Under the pieces are notes generated by a model. That model searched no databases. It was not told the origin of the DNA and saw only the letters and a list, made by a program, of their open reading frames with translations. A DNA stretch of 64,000 bases from DGNJ01 sp002388905 (lineage in GTDB: Bacteria > Pseudomonadota > Gammaproteobacteria > Pseudomonadales > Porticoccaceae), in assembly GCA_036843405.1 (NCBI GenBank), contig DAITSJ010000002.1, positions 124,001-188,000 of the forward strand, read 5' to 3'. Positions 8,573 through 17,744 of the stretch are shown here, piece after piece. How positions within the stretch are numbered: position 1 is the stretch's first letter; each line of letters begins with the position of its first letter. A program made the position numbers and the translations under genes.

Positions 8573-10093
8573 ATGACCGGACGATCCCGCTACCTGCAAA
8601 ATACCCTCGACATTATTGAATCCGCCGGTAACCGGCTCCCCCATCCCACCCTGCTCTTTGTCTACCTGTGCGGTCTCGTCCTGCTCCTGTCCGGGCTTTG
8701 CGCCGCCCTGGGTGTGGAAGCGGTGCACCCGGTTTCCGGTGAACTGATCCGTGCCAAGAACCTGCTCGGCACCGAGGGATTGCACCTGATGCTGAACAGG
8801 ACAGTCACCAACTTCACGCACTTCGCTCCGGTCGGCACGGTACTGATCGCCATCCTGGGCATCGGCATCGCCGAGCACAGCGGCCTGATCGGGGTGGCAC
8901 TGCGCGCCACGGTGCTGAAAGCACCGGCCAAAATGCTGACGTTTCTGGTGGTGCTGGCCGGGGTCCTGTCCAGCCTGGCCGCTGATACCGGCTATGTGGT
9001 ACTTATTCCGCTGGCAGGCATCCTTTTCAACGCCGCCGGTCGCAGCCCCGTGGCCGGCATCGCCGCCGCTTTCGCCGGGGTGTCCGGCGGTTACAGCGCC
9101 AATCTGCTGATCGGCCCTCTTGACGCCCTGCTGGCGGGTCTTTCCACCGAGGCAGCGGGCTTCGTGGATGCCACGTACACCGTCAATGCCGCCGGCAACT
9201 ACTACTTCATAATCGTCTCCACCTTCCTGATCGCCGGCGTGGGCACCGTCGTTACCGAAAAGCTGGTCCTGCCCCGGCTGGGGGACACGGGCAAAGGGCC
9301 CGAGCAGGAGGAATCCATCGAGCGGGGGGAAATCAGGGGGCTCAAGGCCGTCGGGCTTTTTTCGCTGATCTTTGCCGGCCTGCTGCTCTGGGGTTTGATC
9401 CCCGAAAGCGGCGCCCTCCGGGACCCCGTCACAGGCAGCATCCTTCAGTCTCCGTTTATCGCCGGCATTGTCACCGTCATTGCCGTCTATGCCGCGCTTG
9501 CAGGTCTGATTTTCGGCAAAATGAGCGGCCGCTTTGCCGGCGGCCGGGACCTGGTGGATGGGATGGAAAAGAGCATGGCCACCATGGCCAGTTACCTGGT
9601 GCTGATGTTCTTTGCGGCGCAGTTCATCAGTTACTTCGCGTGGAGCCAGTTGGGCATCATCTCGGCCATCAAGGGGGCGGCGCTGCTCAAGGCCGTCGAC
9701 CCCAACACGGCTGTACTGCTGGTCAGCTTCGTGCTCCTGTCGGCGTTGATAAACCTGCTGATCGGCAGCGCCTCCGCCAAGTGGGCACTGCTGGCGCCGG
9801 TGTTCGTGCCCATGCTGCTGTTATCCGGCATCAGCCCGGAGGCGGCGCAGATGGCCTACCGGATCGGCGACAGCACCACCAACATCATCACTCCCCTGAT
9901 GCCCTACTTCGGCGTGGTGGTGGCTTTCGCCCAGCGCTACGACAAAAACATCGGCATCGGCACCATTATCGCCACCATGCTGCCCTTCACCCTGTGGTTC
10001 CTGGTGGCCTGGTCGGTGCTGTTGACCGGGTGGATACTGCTGGACCTGCCCCTGGGCCCCGGCGCACCCATCTTCGTCCCGGTTCCAGGCTGA
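8573..10093 (+). CDS. AbgT-family transporter
   Basis: This 506-residue polytopic inner-membrane protein matches the AbgT family in length and sequence, with an N-terminal HPTLLFVY stretch, alternating hydrophobic helices and the conserved SGGYSANLL and GDSTTNIITPLMPYF segments. Founding members import p-aminobenzoyl-glutamate (AbgT) or export sulfonamides (MtrF), so transport direction and substrate here are open. An AAGGAA precedes the ATG. It follows the GntR gene on the same strand, so it may carry the substrate or product of the upstream locus. No peptidase genes of the abg operon are present. Confidence 0.88.
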   Translation: MTGRSRYLQNTLDIIESAGNRLPHPTLLFVYLCGLVLLLSGLCAALGVEAVHPVSGELIRAKNLLGTEGLHLMLNRTVTNFTHFAPVGTVLIAILGIGIAEHSGLIGVALRATVLKAPAKMLTFLVVLAGVLSSLAADTGYVVLIPLAGILFNAAGRSPVAGIAAAFAGVSGGYSANLLIGPLDALLAGLSTEAAGFVDATYTVNAAGNYYFIIVSTFLIAGVGTVVTEKLVLPRLGDTGKGPEQEESIERGEIRGLKAVGLFSLIFAGLLLWGLIPESGALRDPVTGSILQSPFIAGIVTVIAVYAALAGLIFGKMSGRFAGGRDLVDGMEKSMATMASYLVLMFFAAQFISYFAWSQLGIISAIKGAALLKAVDPNTAVLLVSFVLLSALINLLIGSASAKWALLAPVFVPMLLLSGISPEAAQMAYRIGDSTTNIITPLMPYFGVVVAFAQRYDKNIGIGTIIATMLPFTLWFLVAWSVLLTGWILLDLPLGPGAPIFVPVPG

Positions 10094-10377
10094 TCCACAA
10101 CCCCACGCCAGGTACTCGCAGCTGGTCCGCACGGAACTCACCGGTCTGGCAGCGACCGGTAATGACTTGGACCAATTGGCAGGTGCCGCCATCACCGGCA
10201 CCAGTCTCGGCCTCCAGGCACCAATCGAAAATAGTATTAATTCCGGCGATGTCGTTTTATGACTCCATTGATCCGCGTTGCCGGTTCGCGTCGGCGAATC
10301 CGGTTACTTGCCGCTTTTTAAGAAGAATCAGGACGTATATTCACGACTATAAGTGACGAACACCTCTAACGAGAGTT

Positions 10378-11292
10378 TTACCCGGGAAGGGGAATGAATT
10401 CTATTTCATCATCCACCACTTTATCGAAATGTCCACTCTGCCAATGTCGTTTCGCTTCTTCTATTCGGTCTTGCCTGCTGGCGACAAAATTCCACGCCAT
10501 AAACCTGGGGGACAGCCTCCCCCCACCAATTATGGCAACACGTGTCTCCTCCCTGGCGACGACAGTCATTTTTTCACTGTCTTCCAGAACTGCCATGGTG
10601 TGCATGGGAATTTCGATACTCTCGGCGCTCACGCTACCGGAAGCCACGTATAGCCCCATTTCTTGAGCAGCCGGCAAAATCAGCTTTTGCCCCCGCTTGA
10701 GATCGGCTTCTATATAGAGTGTTTCTGAGAAAGTCACCACGGGTGACGTGACCCCGTAAGCACTGCCCATCATTACTCTGATAGCCACACCCTCTACATC
10801 CACAGCGGGAATTCTGGAATCAGAATAATGGTAAAACGCGGGCTCAATTTCTTCCTGTGCCTCTGGCAGGGCGAGCCAAAGCTGTAGCCCATGCACACGA
10901 TGAGGCAAGGCCGTGATCTCGGGACGCTCTCGCTCCGAATGAGTGATGCCCCGCCCGGCGACCATCAGGTTGATATCCCCCGGCCTGATTGCCTGTGTAT
11001 TGCCCAGGGAATCCCTGTGCAGGATCTCGCCTTCAAACAGGTAGGTTACGGTGGCAATGCCGATATGGGGGTGGGGGCGCACATTGACGCCTTTCCCGGC
11101 GGGAAAACTTGCCGGTCCCATGTGATCGAAAAAAACCCATGGCCCCAGCATTTTTTGACCTTTTGTTGGGAGTACACGCCTGACCGAGAAACCGCCGAGG
11201 TCGGTGATCTTTGGCCGAAGCAGTCTTTTAACAGCACCCGATGTGGCTTCGACATCACAGGGCAGGTCGATCCGGTCTGCGAGATTACTCAT
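10378..11292 (-). CDS. Pirin family protein
   Basis: This protein of 304 residues is a bicupin of the pirin family. The N-terminal cupin contains the metal-site pattern HPHIGIATVTYL and later GRGITHSER, matching the His/His/His/Glu iron site of pirins; the second cupin ends in GGGRLSPRFMAWNFV. Characterised bacterial pirins include quercetinases and redox-linked regulators. The start is placed at 11292, where GGAGG lies 6 bases upstream, rather than at a GTG six codons earlier. It is transcribed 89 bases after the YcaC-like hydrolase, likely as one unit. Confidence 0.92.
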   Translation of the reverse strand: MSNLADRIDLPCDVEATSGAVKRLLRPKITDLGGFSVRRVLPTKGQKMLGPWVFFDHMGPASFPAGKGVNVRPHPHIGIATVTYLFEGEILHRDSLGNTQAIRPGDINLMVAGRGITHSERERPEITALPHRVHGLQLWLALPEAQEEIEPAFYHYSDSRIPAVDVEGVAIRVMMGSAYGVTSPVVTFSETLYIEADLKRGQKLILPAAQEMGLYVASGSVSAESIEIPMHTMAVLEDSEKMTVVAREETRVAIIGGGRLSPRFMAWNFVASRQDRIEEAKRHWQSGHFDKVVDDEIEFIPLPG

Positions 11293-11381
11293 CAATACCT
11301 CCGTTGCCACCGGGGTCCGTCAACAACGAAAACTGGCGATCCCACCGTAGCTGCGTCCAGAAATAGGGCATGTGACTGGAT

Positions 11382-12002
11382 TCATGCCTTGCCTTGATTG
11401 TAGCTCTGCATGAGGTTGGCGTACTGGGGCAAATGTCCGGCGAGCAATCCTCCGAACCCCTCAATATCGTTTCGCCAGTCCCGGTGCAGTTCACACCCCA
11501 CAGCAAACCAGGTCATCAGCTGGGCGCCTGCTTGCGACATACGATCCCAGGCTGCATCCCGGGTGGTTTGATTGAATGTGCCCGAAGCATCCGTTACCAC
11601 GAATACCTCAAAGCCCTCCTCCAGCGCCGATAATACCGGGAAGCTGACACAAACTTCGGTAACGACTCCCGCGATGAGCAGTTGCTTCTTGCCGGTCGCT
11701 TTGACGGCAGCGACGAAGTCCTGGTTATCCCAGGCATTGATCTGTCCGGGCCGCGCGAGGTACGGGGCGCCCGGGAACATGTCTTTGAGTTCAGGCACGA
11801 TGGGACCATTGGGGCCGTCCTCGAAACTCGTTGTGAGAATGGTGGGAATCTGGAAAAACTGGGCTATATCAGCCAGGGCCAGCACATTATTCTTGAATTC
11901 ATCGGGGCCGAAATCCCGAGCCAGCGATAACAAACCGGCCTGATGATCGACCATCAGCAGGGCTACGTTACCCTTGTCGAGACGATTATATTTGAAGGTC
12001 AT
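11382..12002 (-). CDS. ycaC: Isochorismatase-family hydrolase, YcaC-like
   Basis: This protein of 206 residues is very close in sequence style to E. coli YcaC. It carries D19 in LLMVDHQ, the nucleophile C118 in GVVTEVCVSF, and the conserved APYLARPGQINAWDN block. At the position where many isochorismatase-fold enzymes have a catalytic lysine it has R84, as I recall is also true of YcaC. The YcaC substrate is not established. A GGGGAG ribosome-binding site precedes the ATG. It appears to be co-transcribed with the pirin gene; both belong to families linked with oxidative or aromatic stress. Confidence 0.92.
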   Translation of the reverse strand: MTFKYNRLDKGNVALLMVDHQAGLLSLARDFGPDEFKNNVLALADIAQFFQIPTILTTSFEDGPNGPIVPELKDMFPGAPYLARPGQINAWDNQDFVAAVKATGKKQLLIAGVVTEVCVSFPVLSALEEGFEVFVVTDASGTFNQTTRDAAWDRMSQAGAQLMTWFAVGCELHRDWRNDIEGFGGLLAGHLPQYANLMQSYNQGKA

Positions 12003-12379
12003 ATCTAATCTCCCCGCCTAATCTGCCTGAAGGCGGCAATCGGCGTGATAAAGAATTGTTGACGAGCCCTTCCGGCAGGAGGGGACAATTTCAAGAATAG
12101 TAACGAAAAGCCCCCTTGGGTAGCCCCTTGTAAGGCAACGTCGGATAATGCGCCTCCATGTTCCGGTTCTGAAACGCCAAAGCCCGCCGAAACAGCGGGT
12201 TCGAGCGATCACCGCTTTTATATCCGGATTGTAAAAAACCGGGGAGTGCGCAGCGGCGTTGGAATCACTCAGTGACTGATTCCGGCACACAGCCGCTGAG
12301 TTGACCCTTTCCAGAGAGAAGACCACACTGAAGTGGTCAACATTGAGTCCTGTGCCCGCTTTTCCGGAGCCCGTATCCC
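12003..12379. other. Intergenic region with a long imperfect hairpin
   Basis: No gene is supported in this 377-base gap between the divergent ycaC-like and metallopeptidase genes. It holds the nested inverted repeat listed at 12251-12298 and otherwise shows nothing recognisable. Confidence 0.5.
12251..12298. repeat. Nested inverted repeat (hairpin potential)
   Basis: The outer arms are CAGCGGC (12251-12257) and GCCGCTG (12292-12298); the inner arms are GGAATCA (12261-12267) and TGATTCC (12277-12283). No T-tract follows on either strand, so an operator, an attenuating RNA structure or a repetitive extragenic element is as likely as a terminator. It lies 82-129 bases upstream of the metallopeptidase start. 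Confidence 0.55.
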
Positions 12380-13345
12380 ATGCGCGTTTTTACCAACCCC
12401 GTCGGTCCCGGCTCACTCTGGTTCGACAACCTCGCCACCGCCGACGGCACGCCGGTCGCCTACGACCCCCAGGCCCGGGCGTTTCTCCCCATGCCGCCAT
12501 TCTGCGCCAGCCGGGAAACCATCGGCTGCAACTGGATCGCCCCGCAATGGGGTGCCTTCTGTCGATCCTGCGCCATGACGGCACTGGCCCCGGACCCGAC
12601 CATTGCCAATGCCATTCCCAACTGGGCGCAGACCGAGGCCGCCAAGCGCTGGGTGCTCGACAATCTGGGCCGCTGGAACTGGTTCCGGCCCGAGGATCCC
12701 GGTGTGCGCCCGGTTTTTCATATGCTCGCCGAGGGTCCCACGCCGGTACCCATGGGTCACGCCCAGGGGGTGGTGACCATCAGCGTGGCCGAGGCGGACC
12801 CGGTCCTGAGCATCGCCCGCCGCCAGGCGCTGGACGAGCCCTATCGCACCATGATCGGCCATATGCGCCATGAAATCTCGCATATGCTCTGGTGGCGGCT
12901 CAGCCTGCGGGCCGATTTCCTCGATGCCTTCCGTGCCATGTTCGGAGACGAGCGCTCCGACTACGCTACTGCGCTTCAGCGCCACTACAACCAGGGTCCG
13001 CCGCCCGACTGGACACTACGCTACCTGACCACCTACGCCTCCGCCCACCCACACGAGGATTGGGCGGAAACTGCCGCGCACCTGTTGCACCTGACGGATA
13101 TCGCCGACAGCTTTGTCGCTGCGGGCCTGCACTCTCCCGAGCTGCCAAACCCGGGCTGGGATCCGTATTCGGAAACGGATGCCCAACGCCTGATCCACGT
13201 CGCGGCCTCCCTGACCATCGGGGTCAATCACATCAATCGTTCCATGGGGCTGTCGGACCTCTACCCCTTCGTGCTCTCGGATGCCGCACGTCGCAAGCTC
13301 GTCTTCGTCCATGACTGGCTGCGCCGTGGCGCTCAGGGGCGCTAA
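12380..13345 (+). CDS. Putative zinc-binding metallopeptidase (HExxH) with altered N-terminal ribbon
   Basis: This protein of 321 residues belongs to the conserved bacterial family of putative zinc metallopeptidases. It shows HEISH (164-168) in the LGEPYRTxxGHxRHE-like context, then the family block DERSDYATALQRHY and a downstream HPHEDWAETAAHLLH (224-237) likely to give the third ligand. Family members normally begin with a CxxCG zinc ribbon; here that pair is lost (VGPGSLWFDN), while the second cysteine set (C42, C50, C61, C64) remains. The substrate is unknown. No strong ribosome-binding site is visible before the ATG. Confidence 0.85.
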   Translation: MRVFTNPVGPGSLWFDNLATADGTPVAYDPQARAFLPMPPFCASRETIGCNWIAPQWGAFCRSCAMTALAPDPTIANAIPNWAQTEAAKRWVLDNLGRWNWFRPEDPGVRPVFHMLAEGPTPVPMGHAQGVVTISVAEADPVLSIARRQALDEPYRTMIGHMRHEISHMLWWRLSLRADFLDAFRAMFGDERSDYATALQRHYNQGPPPDWTLRYLTTYASAHPHEDWAETAAHLLHLTDIADSFVAAGLHSPELPNPGWDPYSETDAQRLIHVAASLTIGVNHINRSMGLSDLYPFVLSDAARRKLVFVHDWLRRGAQGR

Positions 13346-13589
13346 TGGGAATGAGGCGGAGCCGGGATGCGGCTGCAGCGAGCGCTCCGTCGTGATGATA
13401 GTGCCGGGTTCGGTGAATCTCCGGGAACGGGCTGCTGGCCGACAAAAAGGAAAGTCCCCCCTGGGAATGGAGCAATGATCCTCCTGCCCGCGGTCGGCCG
13501 CGAAGCACGCTATATCGGTAAAAGTCATTGGCAAACGTTACCGGTTGGTCTATAACCTTAATCCGCCGGTAAAAAAGGGAGTTGGTGCC

Positions 13590-15287
13590 ATGGCTATCAA
13601 GGGTATTGAACGTTGTCTACTGATAACAGTGCTGGGCTGTCTCATTGCCGCCGGCAATCAGGTTGACGCCGGGGAAGAGCCGGCAGAAACCCGGGCATCC
13701 GGCTCGGCACAGGATCCCTCCCACACGAGCGCACAGGTCCCGATTTACGAGGACCTCGGCGACCATCATTACCCCATCGGTACCGCTGTTCCCGGCGCCC
13801 AGGCCTACTTCGATCAGGGCATGCGCCTTTACTACGCCTTCAACCACGGGGAGGCCATTCGCTCGTTCCGGGAAGCTCAGCGGCTGGATCCGGAGTGTGC
13901 CATGTGCTGGTGGGGTGAAGCGCTGGCGTGGGGCCCCAACATAAACCTGGCCATGGATGAGCCTTCGGGCCGGGCGGCCTATGCCGCAATACAGGAGGCA
14001 TTGGCGCGGCGGGGTTATGCCGGCAAATCCGAGCAGGCCCTGATCGATGCCCTGGCAGTCCGTTACGCGGCACAACCGCCGGAGGATCGGGCACACCTGG
14101 ATAGAGCCTATGCCGATGCCATGGCAAAGGTGGCCGGGGCCTATCCGGATAATCAGGATATCAGCGTGTTATACGCCGAGTCATTGATGGATCTGCGTCC
14201 CTGGGATTACTGGGACACCGAGGGCAAACCCAAACCCGGAATCGCGGAAGCGCTGAATGAACTGGAGACCGTGATCGCCGCAAATCCGAAGCACCCGGGT
14301 GCCTGCCATTTCTTTATCCATGCGGTGGAAAAGGTTTACCCGGAAAGGGCGGTAGACTGTGCCGAACGCCTGGCGTCCCTGATGCCGGGCGCCGGCCATC
14401 TTGTCCATATGCCGGGGCACATCTATATCCGGATCGGGCGTTACCATGACGCCGTCAGGGCCAACCGGCACGCGATCCATGCCGACGAAACCTACATTCG
14501 TGACCAGAACCCGGCCATGGGCATGTACACAGCCGGCTACTACCCGCATAACTATGATTTCCTGGCCTTTGCGAGCATGATGATCGGTCAGAGTAAAACA
14601 TCCATCGACGCCGCGGAGAAAGTAGCCACCCTGCTGCCCCGGGAAATGCTCGGCGCCCCGGGGATGGACTTCCTGCAACACTGGGCGATCCGCCCATTGC
14701 TGGTGCGCATTCGTTTTGCCAGGTGGGACGAGATACTGGCCACCACCCCGCCAGACGCATCACTGGTACACGCCACCGGCATGTGGCACTACGCCCGTGG
14801 CCGTGCTCTGGCAGCGCGAGGCGACATCCCGGCGGCATCGTTGGAACTGGAGGAGTTGCGGCAGATCATCGCCAGCAAGGCGCTGGACGACGTCAAGATG
14901 GAATTCAACCAATCCGTGGATCTGCTGGCAATCGCCGAAAAAGTCCTTGCCGGCTGGATCGAGGCAACAGCCGATCGATTCGACGCGGCAGAAGGCAACC
15001 TGCGCCATGCCGTCGAACTCGAAGACCGGCTGTTGTATGGCGAACCGCCGGAATGGACCGTTCCCGCCCGCCAGGACCTGGGGGCCGTTTTGCTCAAAGC
15101 CGGCCGGTTCGAAGAGGCCGAGCAGGCTTTCCGCGAGGATCTCGACCACTTTCCTCAAAATGGCTGGTCATTGCACGGCCTGGCCACCGCGCTCCGGGGC
15201 CAGGGCCGGGAAGAGGAAGCCTCTGCCGTGGCGGCGGATTTAGACAAGGCCTGGCAAACCGCGGACGTGGCGTTGCCGGCCCTGTAA
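13590..15287 (+). CDS. TPR-repeat protein with N-terminal signal/anchor segment
   Basis: This protein of 565 residues begins with a hydrophobic segment (CLLITVLGCLIAAG) that looks like a signal peptide or anchor, followed by tetratricopeptide-like helical repeats such as AQAYFDQGMRLYYAFNHGEAIRS in part, and repeats near the C-terminus (LLKAGRFEEAEQAFREDL). The central part includes ECAMCWWGEALAWGPN and HLVHMPGHIYIRIGRY, blocks seen in a conserved family of TPR proteins of unknown function. The ATG at 13590 has GGGAG 9 bases upstream; an earlier in-frame start at 13545 has none. It stands alone, with no operon partner. Confidence 0.8.
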   Translation: MAIKGIERCLLITVLGCLIAAGNQVDAGEEPAETRASGSAQDPSHTSAQVPIYEDLGDHHYPIGTAVPGAQAYFDQGMRLYYAFNHGEAIRSFREAQRLDPECAMCWWGEALAWGPNINLAMDEPSGRAAYAAIQEALARRGYAGKSEQALIDALAVRYAAQPPEDRAHLDRAYADAMAKVAGAYPDNQDISVLYAESLMDLRPWDYWDTEGKPKPGIAEALNELETVIAANPKHPGACHFFIHAVEKVYPERAVDCAERLASLMPGAGHLVHMPGHIYIRIGRYHDAVRANRHAIHADETYIRDQNPAMGMYTAGYYPHNYDFLAFASMMIGQSKTSIDAAEKVATLLPREMLGAPGMDFLQHWAIRPLLVRIRFARWDEILATTPPDASLVHATGMWHYARGRALAARGDIPAASLELEELRQIIASKALDDVKMEFNQSVDLLAIAEKVLAGWIEATADRFDAAEGNLRHAVELEDRLLYGEPPEWTVPARQDLGAVLLKAGRFEEAEQAFREDLDHFPQNGWSLHGLATALRGQGREEEASAVAADLDKAWQTADVALPAL

Positions 15288-15295
15288 AAGCGTCT

Positions 15296-15312
15296 CCGGT
15301 GCACGGCACCGG
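15296..15312 (+). terminator. Possible hairpin downstream of the TPR gene
   Basis: A perfect 7-base stem (CCGGTGC, ACG loop, GCACCGG) begins 8 bases after the stop codon. There is no T-tract, so it would be an atypical terminator or a 3' mRNA-stabilising structure. Confidence 0.35.
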
Positions 15313-15560
15313 CAGATGGCCGGCAACAACAGAATATGCAATTCCGGTTAGCTCTTCTTACGGATCCAAGGCTGACTTCTGAAGGAATAAACTGACGGAA
15401 TGCGGGCCCTGGCCTGGCAACGCCGGATTTTACGTCGCCACCTTTGGGCAAAGCACTAACGGCGCCAGGAAAGCGCCAAACCAATGGCCCTCTCGCGTCG
15501 CAGATTAAGGCGCAAGAGTGGACCCCTTGGCATGGAAAACGTTGACCGGAACGCCGCTTG

Positions 15561-15821
15561 TCAACACTCGCGAACTTCAATCCGTGGTGTTAAGTCGAAA
15601 TGCCCTTTTTTACTTAGGGTCAGAATTTTTTCCGTATGGGTATCCTTAAAGACAACCACAGGCTCATGGAAGAGCGGTCTTCGCACGAACGCCAGCTTCC
15701 ATTCAGGCCTGACCTCCCGAACCTGTTCAATGGCTTCAATCTGTTCAGGGGTAAGTATTTTCCTGAGAATGTCGTCCGGGGGTATCGGCGAGTTTCTGCG
15801 CTTGCGGTGAAGTCTCAACAT
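15561..15821 (-). CDS. Small uncharacterised protein
   Basis: This is an 86-residue frame on the minus strand with a plausible protein composition: a basic N-terminus, a helix (ILRKILTPEQIEAIEQVR), then RPEWKLAFVRRPLFHEPVVVF and a strand-rich tail. The Arg/Pro-rich FVRRPLF segment looks like a conserved motif rather than noise. No strong ribosome-binding site is visible. About 270 bases downstream of it and 390 upstream are empty of genes. No function can be given. Confidence 0.5.
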   Translation of the reverse strand: MLRLHRKRRNSPIPPDDILRKILTPEQIEAIEQVREVRPEWKLAFVRRPLFHEPVVVFKDTHTEKILTLSKKGHFDLTPRIEVREC

Positions 15822-16214
15822 TATTAGATACCCGATTTAAATTGTAGTTATCTACAAAACCCAGATTCATCAAACCCTACCCGACAACAGTAAAACAATA
15901 TTAGAGGCAAATATACTGCCAATATTATTATCCTTTATTATTCAATGGATTGTTATTGGGGTGCGAATTCAATCCGCAAATATGTATAAATTTCTGACAG
16001 TCGTCCTGTCGCGGGTTTCGGACCCTGCCGGACATATCGGAAGGAAGCACCAAAAGCGTACGAGGGCTGGTTCCCTCCTGTTGCCCGTCACTGGAAAGCC
16101 GGAACGCTCAAAACAACCAACAGGGGCTGCGCACTTCCCCCACCCTACCTCTCGAAAGCGCCGGCAATATTTTTGCAGGATCGAGTCCCGAGAAGCAAGG
16201 GCAAATCCCGGCTT
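15822..16214. other. A+T-rich intergenic region
   Basis: Positions about 15,825-15,980 are strikingly A+T-rich in this G+C-rich window, with runs such as TATTATTATCCTTTATTATT near 15,920-15,940. The remainder is ordinary and no gene is supported. It could hold the promoter of the small minus-strand gene or mark an insertion scar. Confidence 0.45.
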
Positions 16215-17744
16215 TCAGGTACCGCAGAAGGTTCTCAATACACGCTCCTCCGGCTTCGGCGGCAGGCTGTAATCGCCATTCCCGGGTTGATCGTCGTAGG
16301 GGTGCGACAATACCTCCAGCAACCTCTCCATGGGCGAAAAATCCAGGGATTCCACTGCCGCATCCACGGCGCGCTGGGCCAGGTGATTACGGAGAATATA
16401 GGCGGGATTGACGGCACACATTGCGCTTCGGCGTTCGGCTTCGCCGCGATTTTCGACGGCGAGCCGTTGTCGCCACTTGCGGGCCCAGGCATCGAACGCC
16501 CCGGGCTGTGCGAAGAGCTCCCTCACGGGGTCGTCACCGCGGGGATCAGTACCATCTAAATAGGATAAACGCCGGAATGTCAGGGTCATATCGGCATTAC
16601 TTGAGCCCATGATTTCCAGCAACTCGAGGGCCAGTTCCGCATCGCCGTCGCGAGCGACGCTCAAGCCGATTTTACGGCGCAATCCTTCGTGGTATCGGGT
16701 TTCAAAGCGCCGGGCATAGCCACTCAGAACACTGTAGGCTTTTTCCACGGCGGCATCCCCGTTCTCGTCGATAAGGGGCAACAGGGTTTCCGCCAGGCGG
16801 GCCAGATTCCACTGGGCGATGTCGGGCTGACGGTTGTAGGCATAGCGGCCCTGAGCATCGATGGAACTGTACACGGTACCCGGATCGTAGAAGTCCACGA
16901 AGCCGAACGGTCCGTAATCGAGGGTTTCGCCCGCCACGGAAAGGTTGTCGGTATTCATGACACCATGGATAAATCCCACCATGAGCCATGAAGCCACCAG
17001 GTCGGCGGTCCTCTCGCTCACCGCCTCGAGCAGGGCCAGGTATGGGTTGGCGGAATCGGCAAGGCCGGGGTAGTGACGGTCGATCACATAGTCCGCGAGA
17101 ATTTGCACCCCATCGCGACCCTCCCGGCTGGCGATATACTGGAATGTTCCCACCCGCACATGGCTTGAGGCCACCCGGGCGAGGATCCCGCCTGGCTCCG
17201 GCCGCTCTCGAAAGACATGCTCTCCGGTGGCTATCGCCGCCAATGCCCGGGTGGTGGCGATACCCAGGGCGGCCATATGTTCGCTGGCCAGATATTCCCG
17301 GACCACCGGGCCGATGGAAGCGCGACCGTCCCCGATTCGCGAATAGGGCGTGGGGCCGGCTCCCTTGAGCTGTATATCCCGGCGCATGCCGTCGCGGTCC
17401 ACCACTTCCCCCAGCAACACTGCGCGACCATCGCCCAACTGGGGGACCCAATTGCCAAACTGGTGGCCGGCATACGCCTGTGCCAGGGGGCGGGCGGAGG
17501 CGGGAACCCGGTTGCCGGACAGGATTTCAAGCCCCGCGGGCGACGCCAGCAGGTCAGGGTCCAGGCCCAGGTGGTCCGCCAGGGAGCGGTTCAGCCGGAT
17601 CAGTGCCGGCGAGGCCACGGGGGTCGGCGCCACGCGCGAATAAAACGAAGCCGGCAGCCGCGCGTAGCTGTTCTCCAGGGGCATTTCGCCGGGCCGTGCC
17701 TCGCTTGTGCCGCTTGCACCCGGGCGGAGGGAATCATTGTTCAT
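16215..17744 (-). CDS. selO: Protein adenylyltransferase SelO
   Basis: This is a SelO pseudokinase-fold AMP transferase. It shows the conserved NSYARLP opening, SGHQF-like AGHQFGNWVPQLGDGRA, QLKGAGPTPYSR and HGVMNTDNLSV followed by DYGPFGFVDFY, the family's active-site segments. SelO transfers AMP to Ser/Thr/Tyr of target proteins and is linked to oxidative stress. The C-terminus ends FCGT, so the cysteine is third from the end, where eukaryotic SelO has selenocysteine. The ATG at 17744 is one of two close candidates (the other is 17765) and neither has a strong ribosome-binding site. It diverges from the MscS gene. Confidence 0.93.
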   Translation of the reverse strand: MNNDSLRPGASGTSEARPGEMPLENSYARLPASFYSRVAPTPVASPALIRLNRSLADHLGLDPDLLASPAGLEILSGNRVPASARPLAQAYAGHQFGNWVPQLGDGRAVLLGEVVDRDGMRRDIQLKGAGPTPYSRIGDGRASIGPVVREYLASEHMAALGIATTRALAAIATGEHVFRERPEPGGILARVASSHVRVGTFQYIASREGRDGVQILADYVIDRHYPGLADSANPYLALLEAVSERTADLVASWLMVGFIHGVMNTDNLSVAGETLDYGPFGFVDFYDPGTVYSSIDAQGRYAYNRQPDIAQWNLARLAETLLPLIDENGDAAVEKAYSVLSGYARRFETRYHEGLRRKIGLSVARDGDAELALELLEIMGSSNADMTLTFRRLSYLDGTDPRGDDPVRELFAQPGAFDAWARKWRQRLAVENRGEAERRSAMCAVNPAYILRNHLAQRAVDAAVESLDFSPMERLLEVLSHPYDDQPGNGDYSLPPKPEERVLRTFCGT

